Shown here piece after piece: positions 10,736-23,799 of a DNA stretch of 64,000 bases. Positions within the stretch are counted from its first letter, which is position 1, and each line of letters starts with the position of its first letter. Source of the DNA: Liolophura sinensis (taxonomy: Eukaryota > Mollusca > Polyplacophora > Chitonida > Chitonidae). The notes under the pieces are model-generated. The model did no database searches and had not been told where the DNA came from. It was given only the letters and a program-made list of their open reading frames with translations. The stretch spans positions 62,162,984 through 62,226,983 of the forward strand of contig NC_088300.1 in assembly GCF_032854445.1 (NCBI RefSeq), in the 5' to 3' direction. Both the position numbers and the translations under genes were made by a program.

Positions 10736-13700
10736 AATTACATATGTACAGAAACTTAGTTGCGACCGGACAAGTTTCACACTTGTAAAGAGCATGTTAG
10801 ACACGCATACCCCGCCATTTAACAAATGTGCTAAAGGCCACGATATTCGTGTATATTTTGCGCTCTTGACACTGTTTCGATTGGGTTTGTCTTGTTTTTT
10901 CGGTGTTTTATATTTTTGGGGTGGGGGGGGGGGTTATTCTCGGGTGAGAACAGGGCTTTGTTAATCATATCCAAGCGACCATTGGACAAGAGGTTCGTAT
11001 TTTAATAATTTTCATTAATAATGAAGAAAACAGTAATGAATGAGGATAATTAGACGTTAAGTAATTGTATTCAGGGTTTACAACATGGACGGATCACATT
11101 TACTATAACCAGGCTGTGTGAAAAAAGTTTCACAAAAATTCATTTAGAGTAGAGAACTGATGGAGAAAATTGAGGGAATGAACTTTTTTTGAACCTGAGA
11201 ATTTTCAAGGGGGAAAGAGGTGCCATTTGTGCCTCTGGAAAACGGTAAGACAAGTGATCGGTAATTTAATATCAAGGTTGCCTAACAAGTCACATGATAC
11301 AGGAGGAACGTTTTTACCCTCAACGGCAGAAGATTTCGAGCTCTAAACTCCCCAGTTTTGTTTACCTCGGTTAGGGCATTATTCTGTATGTTTATGTAAA
11401 TACTAGAAAAGTATCCACTTTGAGGTCCCCCTAAACAGAATTAGTTTTTAAAAAATTCAGTGGCTGTTCCCATAACATAACCAAGGCTATTGAAACAAAG
11501 ACTCTTTGAGATTTTTTCCTTTGAGGGTGAGTTCTGGACATCTTATAGTAAAATAATGTACATTTTATTAATGTGAGATGATAACTGGACCATGCTCTAG
11601 CCAGTTCTGAACGACTTGCACAAATCTTTCACGTGTGTACCTGACTATCACCTTAACAACATCGACGTAGCTTTCCTGGAACAATCCGACTGAATCTTTC
11701 CAATTAAGTTAATTCGCATGGAAAACCGTCAAAGCCGATTACCTGACTGCAGTCAAGAGTGCATATTGATCTCAGTTTCAGTCAATACCATCCCGATAAT
11801 ACGCTTTGGGTTTGACGCTAACTCGTGGTTTAGTAAAGATTTCTCAGTGCTTAGCTGTTTATACTTAGACGACCATATGCAAATGGCGGCTATCGTCTTT
11901 TGTCCAAAGGCAAATTACGAAGCCACATGAGCATGTAGTGACCTGTTACGTCACGTCACTACGTTAGATATCAAGGGCAGCTTCGCAAAACAAAAAGCCC
12001 CACTTGTGTTTTTTTCCATTTCGCATTGAACAAACGATGCAAGATAAATCAATACGTCATGTTATTTAGTGTAAAAGTGCCTAGCAGATGCTGATGCAGT
12101 GGTTACTCCGGATGAAACCTGATTGCAACACCTACAATCTGGCGGGAATTGAAGAGCCTTTCAACGCGCAGGGCCAAATAGGATTTTGACGGGTTTTCTT
12201 CAGTAAAGATGCTGTATAACAGGGTTGTAAATTAAACCCTCATTAAATCTCGCGTGAAAATGAGTACATTTATTTATATTTATAAACATTTTCCGTACAT
12301 TTTCCCTAAATATATTTCTGTTTTTAGCGAGGCTATGTATGTCCCAGCAAATGCCCACGTCCTCGATATGTAACGGTATTATATGGTTTAGTCAAAAGAA
12401 AAGTCGTGAAGGAGAACATTTCACTCTTCAGTTAAACAGATGGAAAATATACAGATGTTTCTAAAAACGTTGACGTTCGCGAAGGCGGATCAAGTGTCGT
12501 ATTTTATGAAGTTGATACGTCTACAACGAAGTCTGTGTTCCAACGTCAGTTTTCTTAGAAATAAGTTAGAAAGGGTAATACAGATGTATCGATTAAGCCT
12601 ACTTATGTAACAAGAACGTCTCTGTGTCCGTGTAAACCCCTGAACTACTAATTAACTGTGTGACCAGGCAAGCATGAACGTTACCCACGCCCATCAGACA
12701 CAGTTACGGTACCTCACAAGAAACAACCCCTCTGCCCCCCCCCCCCCCTCCCACCTTCCACAACCAAGATTTTTGACGATTCTGATCATGAGTCGTATGT
12801 TTATTCACATCTTCACTATTACCTTTTCTTGTATATTTCTTCTCTTTTTTTGTGTCAAATAACCATGTCGATATTAAAGAACAATCCATGTTATTTAGCA
12901 GCATCTGAATGGAATACATGTACAAATACTAAAAAAAACTTTCTACACTTCAGAAAGAAAGATCAAAGGCTTCCAGTCCCACCTGAAAAAGAATAGAAAA
13001 AATATATTGAACAAGTCTATCTGGATGTCAAGTCATGAATTATGTCGGAACGGCCAAAATAGTTCTCGTAGCAGTGATTGAATTTTTTGTGTTTTGCTTT
13101 TTCTTGTAACAAGCAGAAAACTTGAGACAAGGAATAGTAAACGTTGGCCGGGAAGATAAATCTAGGCCCACTGCACTGGTTTCATGTGCGAACTGATAAA
13201 AGACCTTCTGATTAACAGTGTGGATGGTTCCATGGAGACCTATCATCCTTGCTGTCAGACCCCCTAAACATAATTAAACAAATGGTGCTGAATTAAAACG
13301 TAGTACTGATCGTTCAAGTCCCACATTTTATTCGATCTAAATATATAGTTATCTAGGTATATCGGGGCCAAGGTTTCTAGTAGACGTACTTTTTCACAAG
13401 TAGGTAATTTTGGTTTGATGATCGTCGATAAATGAAGTAAGAAGTTGAACGGAAAGAATTGGTACCGGTACAAGAAAAGTATTAATTTCCACGCCCTCAA
13501 ACTGAACTCGGTCAACTTATTTATAAAACATCCGGTGTGATGCAAGATCAGTTGATTGTAGTGTTCTTGGAACTATTGGAGTTTTGATACCTGAAATTAA
13601 CTTGTTCCCATTTGCGGGAATACGATATACATCGTCACGAATTTACGATATACATCGTCACGAATAAATTAGTAATAGGATACGTGAGAAGACATTGCGA

Positions 13701-14924
13701 TGAAAGAAATAAATTGCAAAACTGTCATACATTTGGGAGCTCTGCCCAAAATTTATAACGTCAGCTTGAAGAATGATTGGAGAGAGCTATTGAAAGTAGT
13801 GTGTTTGCTTCATGCTTATGTGCTTCAAGGAAAAGCCCTGATTCCGGCTTTGGAGAAACATTAAGATGAAAAGGTGTAAGCATCGGCATGCTTACTGTCG
13901 TGGTTAAAGGGGGACCATTAGGCGGCGGGGATGAAAAAAGGGATTAAGGGAAACAGGGGTCCTGAGGAAGACGATGCGCTAAGGCGTTGCTACTTAGCTT
14001 AAGCCAGGCATTGTTTCCATTACACCACAGTGTTCTTGCCTTTAATACTGCTAGTACGTTAGTTCTTTAGCGTCCGTGTTATATTAGATTTTTACACGGT
14101 TACTCTGTGTTAAGGGTGAGTGTTTAATATGGTTAAGTTAATAATCCTAGCCCCTGTGCGATGAATCGGTGTGTGAATTAAGTAGCGGAAAACCTCCACA
14201 TGTCTTATCTCCTCACCGTCCGTTGTCCGGCCACGAAGACTAAGTATTGCTGCTCGTATGAATCATTTTGCTCTTTGAGAGTTCCATCTTGGTGGCTGTG
14301 AATGCCTGCTCAGCGTTTGTTAGGCAAATGGCCGTATCGATCGGGAATAGGCCAGAGGGAAGATGGAAGCTAAGCCACTATCTTTAGCCTTTATTATCCA
14401 ACTGCAGCCTACAGGTCACGTGACTTCTATTACTGATACTGGTGTTTAGAGGTTGGGCTTTTGCCAGACCGACTTTTACTAGCTGGCCTTCCGTCCCGCC
14501 CCCGATGTTCGTCAGTGCACAAGACATCATCAAACGGCGTACAATTCAGGTTATAACCATCCGGTTTTTACTTATAAAAATGATTTACATCCGTTTCAAA
14601 GCGTTCATTCTAAGAGTGTACATGTCATTAGGAATTATAAAGTACGCATAGTACCAAACAGATTGCCTATAGAAAAATCAAAAACATCAACAGAACCACA
14701 TAATTATCTGTGCTGACTGTACATGTAGGCCTACATATAGTGCAAATATGACAAGTAGCAAACCAGAACAGTTTCAGACTGTTCCTTGCGCATTGCAGCG
14801 ATTCAATCATGCGTTCGTCAAAGCATACAAAAAACAATATTTCAGGAACATTTTTTCTTTGGGGGTGTTAAGTCGTTAAGGAAGACGGCGTCAATAAGGC
14901 TTAATTCTCCTGCTGTCGTTACTT
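10736..14924. other. Non-coding stretch with minor repeats
   Basis: No gene recognised. A G run lies near 10919-10932 and a C run near 12735-12749. A 23-bp unit containing 'acgatatacatcgtcacgaa' occurs twice in tandem at 13621-13666. Reading frames are short (the longest is 93 codons, 13264-13545, minus) and have no recognisable motif. Confidence 0.45.
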
Positions 14925-16225
14925 CTAATGTCTTCCATCAGACAGACAATCCGTCCAATCCCCTTGAATCTGTCATTTTGCCGTTCTTTTTTGACGTTCT
15001 TATTCACCAAACTTTCCTCTGATGTCGTCATTTCCACATTTCTACTGTTACTTAACTGTTACTTTCAACCGTCTGACAATCCCCCCAGTCTCTTATTTCC
15101 TGCCTGTTACTTGTCTGTTATTGGTATGCTTTCATGAACAATGCCATTTCTGTCATGACATCGTCCAGTATCGCAAGCTTTCATCTAGTATACAGTTTTC
15201 CCCATTTGCCACTTCATTCAGTACACCGTCCAGTAGTGCACTCTTTCATCCTTGATGCATTTCCGTGATTATATCGTCCATTATTTGTACGTTTACATCC
15301 ACCAGGCAATTTTTCCGCATGTTGTCAGTTCCATGAACAATGCCCCATATTCGCCATATCTGTCATGACATTGTCCAGTATCGCAAGCTTTCCTCTAGTA
15401 TACAGTTTTCCCCATTTGCCACTTCCTTCATTACACCATCTAATATTGCAATCTTTCATCTTTGATGCATTTCCGTCATTACATTGTCCTTTATTTGCCC
15501 GTTTAAACCCACAAGACAATCGTCCGCATGTTGTCAATTCCGTCGGTTCATCGTCCGTTATTGCACGTTTTCATCCACCAGAAATTATTCCACATTTAGT
15601 CATTTCCGTCCTTGCAGCGTCCGTTATTTATTTGCACATTACATCCACGAGACAATTTTCTGCATGTAGTCAATTCCATCGTTACATCGGCTGTTACTTG
15701 CACGCTTTCATCCGACAGACAATAATTCGCGTGGCGTCATTTCCGTCCTTGCGCCACCCGTTAATTTGCACGTTTTCCTTCGCCAAACAATAATCCACAT
15801 GTTGTGATTTCTGTCCTTGCAGCGCCCGTTACTTCCACGCTTTCATCCATCAGACAATAATCCACATGTCATCATTTCCGTCTTTGCAGTGTCCTTTTTT
15901 CACCCACTTTCATCCACGAGGCAATAATCCACTGCCGTGATTTCCGTCCTCGCACCGTCCGTTTTTTTGCACGTTTTCATCCAGCAGACAATAATCTACA
16001 TGCCGTAATTTCCGTCCTTGCACCGTCCGTTTTTTGCACGTTTTCATCCATCGGACAATAACCCACTGCCGTAATTTCCGTCTTTGCATCGTCCGTCTTT
16101 TGTACGTTTTCATCCACCAGACAATAATCAACATGCGGTAATTTCCACCCTTGCACCGTCGGTTTTTTGCACGTTTTCATCCACTAGGCAATACTGAACA
16201 TATCGTTTCCGTCTGTTACACAGTC
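14925..16225. repeat. 67-bp minisatellite, about 18 units
   Basis: The phrase 'cagacaataatccacatg' or a variant recurs at 15719, 15787, 15854, 15922, 15988, 16055 and 16121, a spacing of 66-68 bp. Each unit continues with 'tttccgtccttgcaccgtcc' and 'cacgttttcatccaYcag'. Units left of about 15540 are more diverged. Several forward and reverse frames of 60-142 codons (such as 15365-15793 +) are opened by the repeat and are not regarded as genes. Confidence 0.92.
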
Positions 16226-17022
16226 TGTTAACACAAGCTTTTAAATCATACTTATCATATTAGATATCATTTATAGTTAAGCATTCTATGATCGATTGTC
16301 CGGTGTATCCATGTGCACATTCAAACTGCTGTCTTGTCATGTCACTTGATTTTTCAATCGGTCATATCTAAATATATATGCCTGATAAGTTTGCCTATGT
16401 ATAGCATTCGGGTATTTAATTTCTAACATCGCTACGCGTATGAGTTTTACCGGAGTAATATATGTAGCTGTGATGCCCCTATGTATTTATGCACATGTCC
16501 ATTTACATGCCAAACATATATATAATTCAACGGGTGATAACCGTTATCTGCTTTTTTGGACAATGCACGTTTGCAATGTACCAAATATGTGATATCCATG
16601 TGTTTCTATACGCACTTAAGTTCATATACATGCTTGTGGTTATGACGAACGGTTATTCGTATGGATATTGTCACTATTACGAGAATTCCCTGCCAGCAGT
16701 ATGATCTCGCTCATAAACCAGAGGTACGTAACCCCACATCTATAAATGCAATAGCCCTCCTCTTGGTAGATATTGTTTATGGTCTATTTATGTCCACCCA
16801 AGAGCGGTCCGGTCACTCCAGCTCGCTGGCTCGTTGACGATATTGATTCCAGCGGGAGGCTGTGACGTCACGTCTGCCAGTATTTGACCACCGCGTTAAG
16901 ATGGTGCGTTAGAAGCGCGGCTCTGCTCATAAGCTTCATTACACGGGGCTGTTACATGTAACGCGGTACCGTTGGGCTCTTCCTAGACGACAGTCTTACC
17001 AGGATAGGTACACTATCTTTCG
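16226..17022. other. No recognised gene; shift to CG-richer DNA near 16800
   Basis: 16226-16780 is AT-rich and featureless. From about 16800 the sequence becomes visibly richer in CG dinucleotides and contains one CRE-like TGACGTCA near 16862. It could be part of a promoter or 5' leader, but nothing proves it. Confidence 0.3.
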
Positions 17023-17044
17023 CTCTCTCTCTCTCTCTCTCTCT
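17023..17044. repeat. (CT)11 microsatellite
   Basis: Uninterrupted CT dinucleotides. Confidence 0.98.
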
Positions 17045-17672
17045 GTCGCGATGCTCTGACTACGTGTAAGCTCCTCATTCAACTCTCATCTGCCCTTGGC
17101 TGCGCAAGGGCTACGAAACAATGGTAATATATTTACCATCAAGCTCGTGAATCGTCAGCAAAGATGTATCTATTCGTTTTGAAACTGCTTGATTGGCGGG
17201 TTGACGGCCCGAGACGATGCTATATGTAGGCCTATACTCCGGAGGGCTCGGTCATCTTGCTGAAGCCATCCTTGGTCGAGTCGAGACTGAGCTGCATTCT
17301 ATACATCCCTCCCTTCCTGCCTCCGATATGTGCTGATACAAACACACTAACAACGACCAGTTATTGACCAGACGCCCTCGCTCGGGGATCACGATAGGTT
17401 TGTGTGAATTCCGCTGCGGACTTTTACCAAAATCGAGGACACACTATCGATTGTGCAGGGTGATGTGTGACTTCTCAGATCCTCCCGTTGACCCATGATG
17501 TTTGCTGATTGTTCACCGTGTTAGCACTGGTGCTTCCCAGGGAGGTGAGTAGCTTTGTCCTCACACACATGGCTCACTGCCTGCCATTGCTCACCCGCCA
17601 TTTGGCTAGTCCTGGCTTCACCTATAACAACCATATACTTACTCTCACCGTCAGTTATTCAATAACACTTGT

Positions 17673-17676
<4 letters not shown>
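17045..17676 (+). other. CG-richer segment with a possible 5' splice donor at 17544
   Basis: The sequence reads 'cccagggag|gtgagt' at 17536-17550, a close match to the MAG|GTRAGT donor consensus. Upstream ATGs are quickly followed by stops, so if this is an exon end it would be untranslated leader. No partner acceptor or transcript evidence is available. The frame at 17509-17742 runs into the TA tract and is not a gene. Confidence 0.2.

Positions 17677-17728
<52 letters not shown>
17677..17728. repeat. (TA)26 microsatellite
   Basis: 52 bases of uninterrupted TA dinucleotide. Confidence 0.98.
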
Positions 17729-17729
<1 letters not shown>

Positions 17730-17796
17730 TTTGCCTATATAGCAATATATGCCATGAGTTTGTTGAATCCTGTTTTTCCAGCTGGTGACATGTTAC

Positions 17797-17898
<102 letters not shown>

Positions 17899-19964
17899 CC
17901 ATATTAAAGATGGTACCCTTTAAATGCACGTAAGCGTACATCCTTGGGGTTGTTCCTGGTGCTATTTAGCCAAGGTGAAGTGGATTCTGTGAACCTGTCT
18001 GTAGCGGTGCCTCTTACAGTCCACACCTTTTATAGCCCTGCCAATATCCAAGGTTTCTCGTCAACCAGAAAATGTCGTGAAGGATTACCCTGACCGAGTT
18101 ATAAACAAGCCATTATTTGGCTCCGGACTCTCTTATTCTCTGTCTATCCCAAGTCCTTTAGCTTTTCCTTGTTTCTGTAATTTGGTTTTGCTTTCGCTAC
18201 CGCATTATACGGGTTTTGCACCTTTACGTATTGATACGCATTCGCGATCCGGCCGTTATGGAAAAACCTATTTATAGGTGGAAAGAGCAACTACTTTCAA
18301 TTGTTCGTCTTTCATCGCGATTATCCGGGGGGAAATAGGCCTAATTTTTAAGATTTACCGACTGCATGAGTAATAATCTAAATGCCAAATTATTTATTAT
18401 GGTATGTAGACGTACTTTCGACATTTTACCAAAGGCACTTGGGGTCGAGTGGTATGGTATGACTTCCGTCGTACGAATACGGCATTGCGTTCATACATAA
18501 GTATAACAGCCTACCTGTATGAAATATAAACAGGTGGATCACATTTAAAACACTATCAAGTTTTCATTCGGTTTTCAAGGTTTCGTACCGAAATAATCGC
18601 CCTAATGTACAAAACCAGTTTGTTGCTGTTGGTTTGATTGTGGATTTTCTTTCAAATAAAAAGCAATATTCATTATTCATTTCCTTTGCGACGATGATAA
18701 GTCCAGTATCCGGACCATTGTTACCTCCCCTGTTCGAATAACTTTGGGCCCAGTAGATTACCACCATTGCTCAACTGCTGCTTTTCCATTGGCTGAGATA
18801 TTCTCTAGCCAGATGCATTGAATTCAAAACTGTGAACTGCTAGAGAGAGTGTTGGAAAAAAATTTCCTTTCAGAATCATTACTATGCATTGAGAGTGCAC
18901 ATCGTTTTCGTGGAAGAGAATCCCTTCTAAGTTTAACAGACGTGATGGATGCGTAAACATGGCGGGCAACACGCCCATCACAACCTAGGCAAGTTTTCAC
19001 CTCGGTAGGGAAGAATTTCGGAAATGAGACATTTTCCGTATTTCGTTGGCAATACAGAAATGGCATTATTATCCAAGAACGTCTTCAAGCAATCCATCTG
19101 TTTAGGCATATAGAAGTTAAATTATACGTTTCTGGCTTTGTTAATGCAGGACAGATTTATTTTCGTTTTCAGGTCAATTTGATGTTAGGTCAGTTATGGA
19201 TAATTCCATGATTCGGCTGCCATTTTCGTGAGTGATTCTTCATAGCCTTGATCAATAATCAGCTGACCTGTTTACGAAAACGGTGTTGTCATGCTTTAAA
19301 GAGAGATTTGCCAGCAGCCTATAAGAAAGGTACCTCTGAAGCAATGGCGGTACTTGAACCTATATGTCAATAGAGTGAAGCGTCCAGACTAGGTCATTCG
19401 TCAAGCCAGCAACGCTTGACACGCATATAACGTAACCGTCAAGTACCGCGAGTCTGTTATCAGCATACGCCGAAAGTGATGGTGTCGTGGATGTCATCTC
19501 TATCTGTGACCTTGTGCCCCTACGTCTGTCCTTGAACTACCTTTTCGCTGTGGGCTTCAGGTGCACTTGGCCTTGAACAGCAAATTTACCCATACTATCA
19601 CACAGCTGAGTTCTCGATTCTTCCTGGGGCTACATTGACAATAACATACTGCTTTTATCCTCGAATTTTGTTTTTCTTTTTTCATGTAATTGACTACTTT
19701 TACCTTTACTGATCTGATGCCACCAGCTGTTTGTTTGATGTGACATTTGTGTAGCAACATTTTAGTCACTCACTCTTGATTTTTCCCAGAGCAGTTTGAC
19801 ATTTCTCTAGAGCGTGTTACGAATTGAACAGTGGCCAGTTTAATCCCGTGCTCGTTAAATTACTCGGCATAAATTGTTTTTTTTTTTATTTGCTCATGAA
19901 TCTGTCATTATTACACTAGTTTCAGAGCAGTTGTAAGGATTCGAATGGATTGTCAGCTGTAGAT
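17899..19964. other. No recognised feature
   Basis: Unique-looking DNA with scattered frames under about 80 codons on both strands and no recognised motif or repeat. A T run lies near 19879. Confidence 0.5.
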
Positions 19965-20680
19965 GCTCATAAGTGAGCTGTATTCTATGCAGGGGGACTT
20001 CCGATCAAAACATGGCACTCATATTGGGCAAAGCAGGTGTTTTTGTGCAGAAAACGTGAGAGATAAAGGCTCGACACTCATACCGGACAGAGTAGGTATT
20101 TTATGCAGAATGACGCGAGAGAACTGTGCGACACTTAGAGTGGCAAGCCACGTGTCTTTTGAGATAAGGACTGTTACTGGACAAGATAGGAGTTTATGCA
20201 GGAAGATTTTGGGGTAGGAAAAGGCACTGCTATATTCCGAACAAACTACGTGTTTTGTGCAGAATTATTTATAAAAGACGCGGCTGTCATACAGAGTGAA
20301 CCAGAGGTGTTTATACAATATAGCTTCGTTAAAGTTCATACCAAGTAAAACAATTGTTTTACGTAGAAGGACGTGAGACAAAGACACGAAACTCATCCAG
20401 GGCAAAGCAGGTGTTTTATACCGAAGAATATGAAATAGAGACTCGACACTCATACTGGTCAGAGCAGGTGTTTTATGTAGAAGGACAAGAGATAGAGAGA
20501 CACGACACTCATACAGAGTAACGCAGGTTGTTTGTGTAGGAGGACGTGGGATACAGGCTCGACACTCATACAATGTAAACCTGACTTGCAGAAAAATTTT
20601 TAAACCAGGACACAACATTCATACACTCTACAATGCAAACCAGGAGTTTTTGGTAGAAAGACGTAAAGCAATGGTGTTGC
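19965..20680. repeat. ~59-bp minisatellite, about 12 degenerate units
   Basis: Recurrent phrases are 'gcaggtgttttatgYag' and 'cgacactcataca'. The second occurs near 20072, 20443, 20503 and 20560, a period of 57-60 bp. Units are considerably diverged. The 117-codon minus frame at 20265-20618 repeats every ~20 residues and comes from the array. Confidence 0.85.
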
Positions 20681-20767
20681 ACAATCAGCCGAAGAGATGC
20701 ATGGAGCTTTGTCGTATTTCACTGACAAAAGGTATTTATGTTTGCTTTACACTGCACAAAGTGATTA

Positions 20768-20881
20768 CATAGTTCGTATATTTTAGCCATATATTTTACG
20801 TACATCTGGTTATTAAACAGGGACCATAGTTCGTATATTTTAGTCATGTATTTTACGTACATCTGGCTATTAAACAGGGAT
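20768..20881. repeat. 57-bp direct duplication
   Basis: Two adjacent 57-bp copies starting at 20768 and 20825, each beginning 'catagttcgtatattttag' and ending 'attaaacaggga'. They differ at about four positions. Confidence 0.95.
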
Positions 20882-21289
20882 TAGGACTGACTATGCCGCG
20901 TCTGATTATGCTTATGTAGGTCTATATTTGCTACACGCCAGATGGTCACAACGTCACCCGCCTTGTGGACAATTCGTACGTCTGACTGATTCTTAGAGAG
21001 ATAGGACTAACTGTGCAGTACGCGGCATGATTTTCACAGTCTTTGGATCTGCTTGAAGGTCATGGTATGATCTGTAGTACGTCTACCTTTGATTTTCGCA
21101 GTGTTATGTATATGTATAATACACATACTGGCCCAGCCATCAAGCGCTTGTAGCATATGGCACGGCTGTAGAAATGTCATGATTTATATAGGATATTGTC
21201 TTTGCCCGTAAAATCCTGGATCGGCTGCTCAGATCAGCATTGATTGGTGCGGAGCACCCTACATGTATGTAGTTTACGGAGTTGGCACC
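20882..21289. other. No recognised feature
   Basis: Spacer between two repeat arrays; nothing recognisable. Confidence 0.5.
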
Positions 21290-22935
21290 TAGATTCTCTA
21301 CCTGGAAGATATTTGTGTTTCTAAACGTAATCGTGGTAGATATTTGTGTCTCAGACCGTAGGATGTTTGTCCCAATACACAGGTCAGGACATATTTGTTT
21401 CTAGTCGTAAGACTTTTGTCCAATTACGCAGGCCTGGATTTGGTGTCTCGAGCGGTAAAATCCGCTAAGCAGGTCAGGAATTGTTGGTGTCACCAGCTGT
21501 AAGATCTTTGTTCGGCTGTATACATCAGGATTTATTGGTGTCACCAGCTGTAAAGTCTTTCTCCGGCTGTATAAATCAGAGTGTATTTGTGTCTCTACCC
21601 CTAAGATCTTGCTCCGCCTTGCAAGTTCTGATTTATTGGTGTCTCCAGCCGTACAATATTTACCGGTTGAACATGTCAAGATTTATTGGTGTCTCTACCG
21701 GTAAGATGTTGCTTCAGCCTGTAGGTTCCGATTTATTGGTGTCTCCAGTCGAACAATATTCTCCGTGTGCACATCTCAGAATTTATTGGCGTCTCTACCC
21801 CGTAAGATCTTGCTCCGCCTTGTAGGTCCTGATTTATTGGTGTCTCCAGCCGTACAATATTTTCCGGTTGTACATGTCAAGATTTATTGGCGTCTCTACC
21901 CCGTAAGATCTTGCTCCGCCTTGTAGATCCTGATTTATTGGTTTCTCCAGTCGAACAATATTTTCCGGTTGTACATGTCAGGATTTTTTGGCGTCTCTAC
22001 CCCGTAAGATCTTTCCCTGCCTTGTAGATCCTGATTTATTGGTGTCTCCAGTCGTACAATATTTTCCGGTTGTGCATGTCAAAATTTATTGGTGTCTCTA
22101 CCCCGTAAGATCTTGCTCCGCCTTGTAGATCCTGATTTTTTGGTGTCTCCAGTCGTACAATATTTTCCGGTTGTACATGTCAAGATTTATTGGTGTCTCT
22201 ACTCGTAAGATGTTGCTCCGGCCTGCAGGTTCCGATTTATTGGTGTCTCCAGTCGAACAATATTCTCCGGCTGCACATGTCAGGATTTATTGGGGTCTCT
22301 ACCCCGTAAGATCTTGCTCCGCCTTGTAGGTCCTGATTTATTGGTGTCTCCAGCCGTACAATATTTTCCGGTTGTACATGTCAAGATTTATTGGCGTCTC
22401 TACCCCGTAAGATCTGGCTCCGCCTTGTAGGTCATGATTTATTGGTGTCTCCAGCCGTACAATATTTTCCGGTTGTACATGTCAAGATTTATTGGTGTCT
22501 CTACCCCGTAAGATCTTGCTCCGCCTTGTAGATCCTGGTTTATGGTGTCTCCAGTCGTACAATATTTTCCGGTTGTACATGTCAAGATTTATTGGTGTCT
22601 CTACCCCGTAAGATCTTGCTCCGCCTTGTAGATCCTGATTTATGGTGTCTCCAGCCGTACAATATTTTCCGGTTGTACATGTCAAGATTTATTGGTGTCT
22701 CTACCCCGTAAGATCTTGCCCTGCCTTGTAGATCCTGAATTATTGGTGTCTCTAGTCGTACAATATTCTCCCGCTGCATAGGACAGAATTTATTGGTGTC
22801 TCCAGCCGTATGAGGCGTGGTCCTGCTGAACACGTCGGCATTTATAAATGTCTCCAACTGTAACGTATTGCTCGGACTGTACACGTGAGGAATTATTGGT
22901 GTCTCTAGTTGGTAGTGCCTCACCAGGCTGTGCGG
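21290..22935. repeat. 101-bp higher-order minisatellite
   Basis: Each ~101-bp unit is made of two related ~50-bp halves. One half reads 'gatttattggtgtctccag' then 'cgtacaatattttccggttg'. The other reads 'gatttattggYgtctctacc' then 'ccgtaagatcttgctccgcc'. The BglII-like phrase 'aagatctt' recurs near 21806, 21907, 22008 and 22109, giving the 101-bp period. The central and right units are very similar, and those before 21600 and after 22730 are diverged. Several frames on both strands (such as 21481-21825 + and 22582-22923 -) are repeat products. Confidence 0.95.
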
Positions 22936-23530
22936 ATAAAAATGCTAGAATCGTTTGCTCTTATCTGTACAGAAAACGCCTTGAAGCACAGAACTGATTC
23001 TAGGTCAGTACAGGAAAGGGCATAACACATGTCATGGTAAGAACAATATATAAAGTTTGGCAACATATTTTATTCCTTCCGTTTTGGGCCGTGAATTTGG
23101 AGTGGTCATTTGCAGCTCTTTTCACCGTGGAGATTCCTCCAAGTTTTAAGCATTTTGGGCCATGAGAATCACGTCGTCAGTTGCATTTCTCTCTGTCTTA
23201 AAGGTAGCTCTCCACAGCTTAAAATGGCCTTAACATTTGAAGCTGTCCTGCCCTTGATGGTGGCAACAACATTTGTCGTCAATATGCTGTTATCCTGGAA
23301 TTTCTGAAAATCTGAATTCCCACGAGAAATATGCTTGACTCTGCTTAACGATTGCTAATCAATACGAGTCTCTTTTGAAGCCAGAAATATTATTGCGTTA
23401 CCTACGGTTGAATGGATGTATAGGAGATCCGCGGGAGATGTAATGTTAATTTTAGAATAGCTAAATGACTTAGTCGATAAATTTCTGCATTGTGTTACCC
23501 TTAATGGTATTTGTGCTCCTCAACTGTCCG
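22936..23530. other. No recognised feature
   Basis: Spacer between an array and a SINE. A 65-codon frame at 23110-23307 has no recognisable motif. Confidence 0.45.
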
Positions 23531-23799
23531 GGGACCTCCATGTCCGAATGGTTAGCGTGCCAGCGCGGCGCAACGACTCCAGGGGCTCTCACCAATGCTG
23601 TTGCTGTGATCTCGAATCCAGCTCATGCTGGCGTCCTCTCCAGTTGTAAGCGGCAAGGTCTACAGCAACCTGCGGATGGTCGTGGGTTTCCCCCAATCTT
23701 TTTCTGCTTTCGTACCACCATAATTCTAGCCAACATCGTAGAAGTAAAATATTCTTGAGTGCTGCGTAAGACACCAATCAAATAAATGAATAAGTAAAA
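23531..23799 (+). mobile_element. Full-length tRNA-derived SINE, diverged
   Basis: Starts 'ggacctccatgtccgaatgg', a decayed A-box region, followed by a B-box-like 'atctcgaatcc' near 23611. The body contains 'acctgcggatggtcgtgggt'. The 3' domain has 'gtgctgcgtaagacaccaat' and ends in an A/T-rich 'aaataaatgaataagt' tail. Several substitutions in the 3' domain suggest an older copy than that at 8809-9082. Frames at 23492-23758 (+) and 23589-23916 (-) overlap it and are not genes. Confidence 0.9.

Noticed and set aside
15365-15793. 142-codon reading frame
   Set aside because: Lies within the 67-bp minisatellite and repeats with it.
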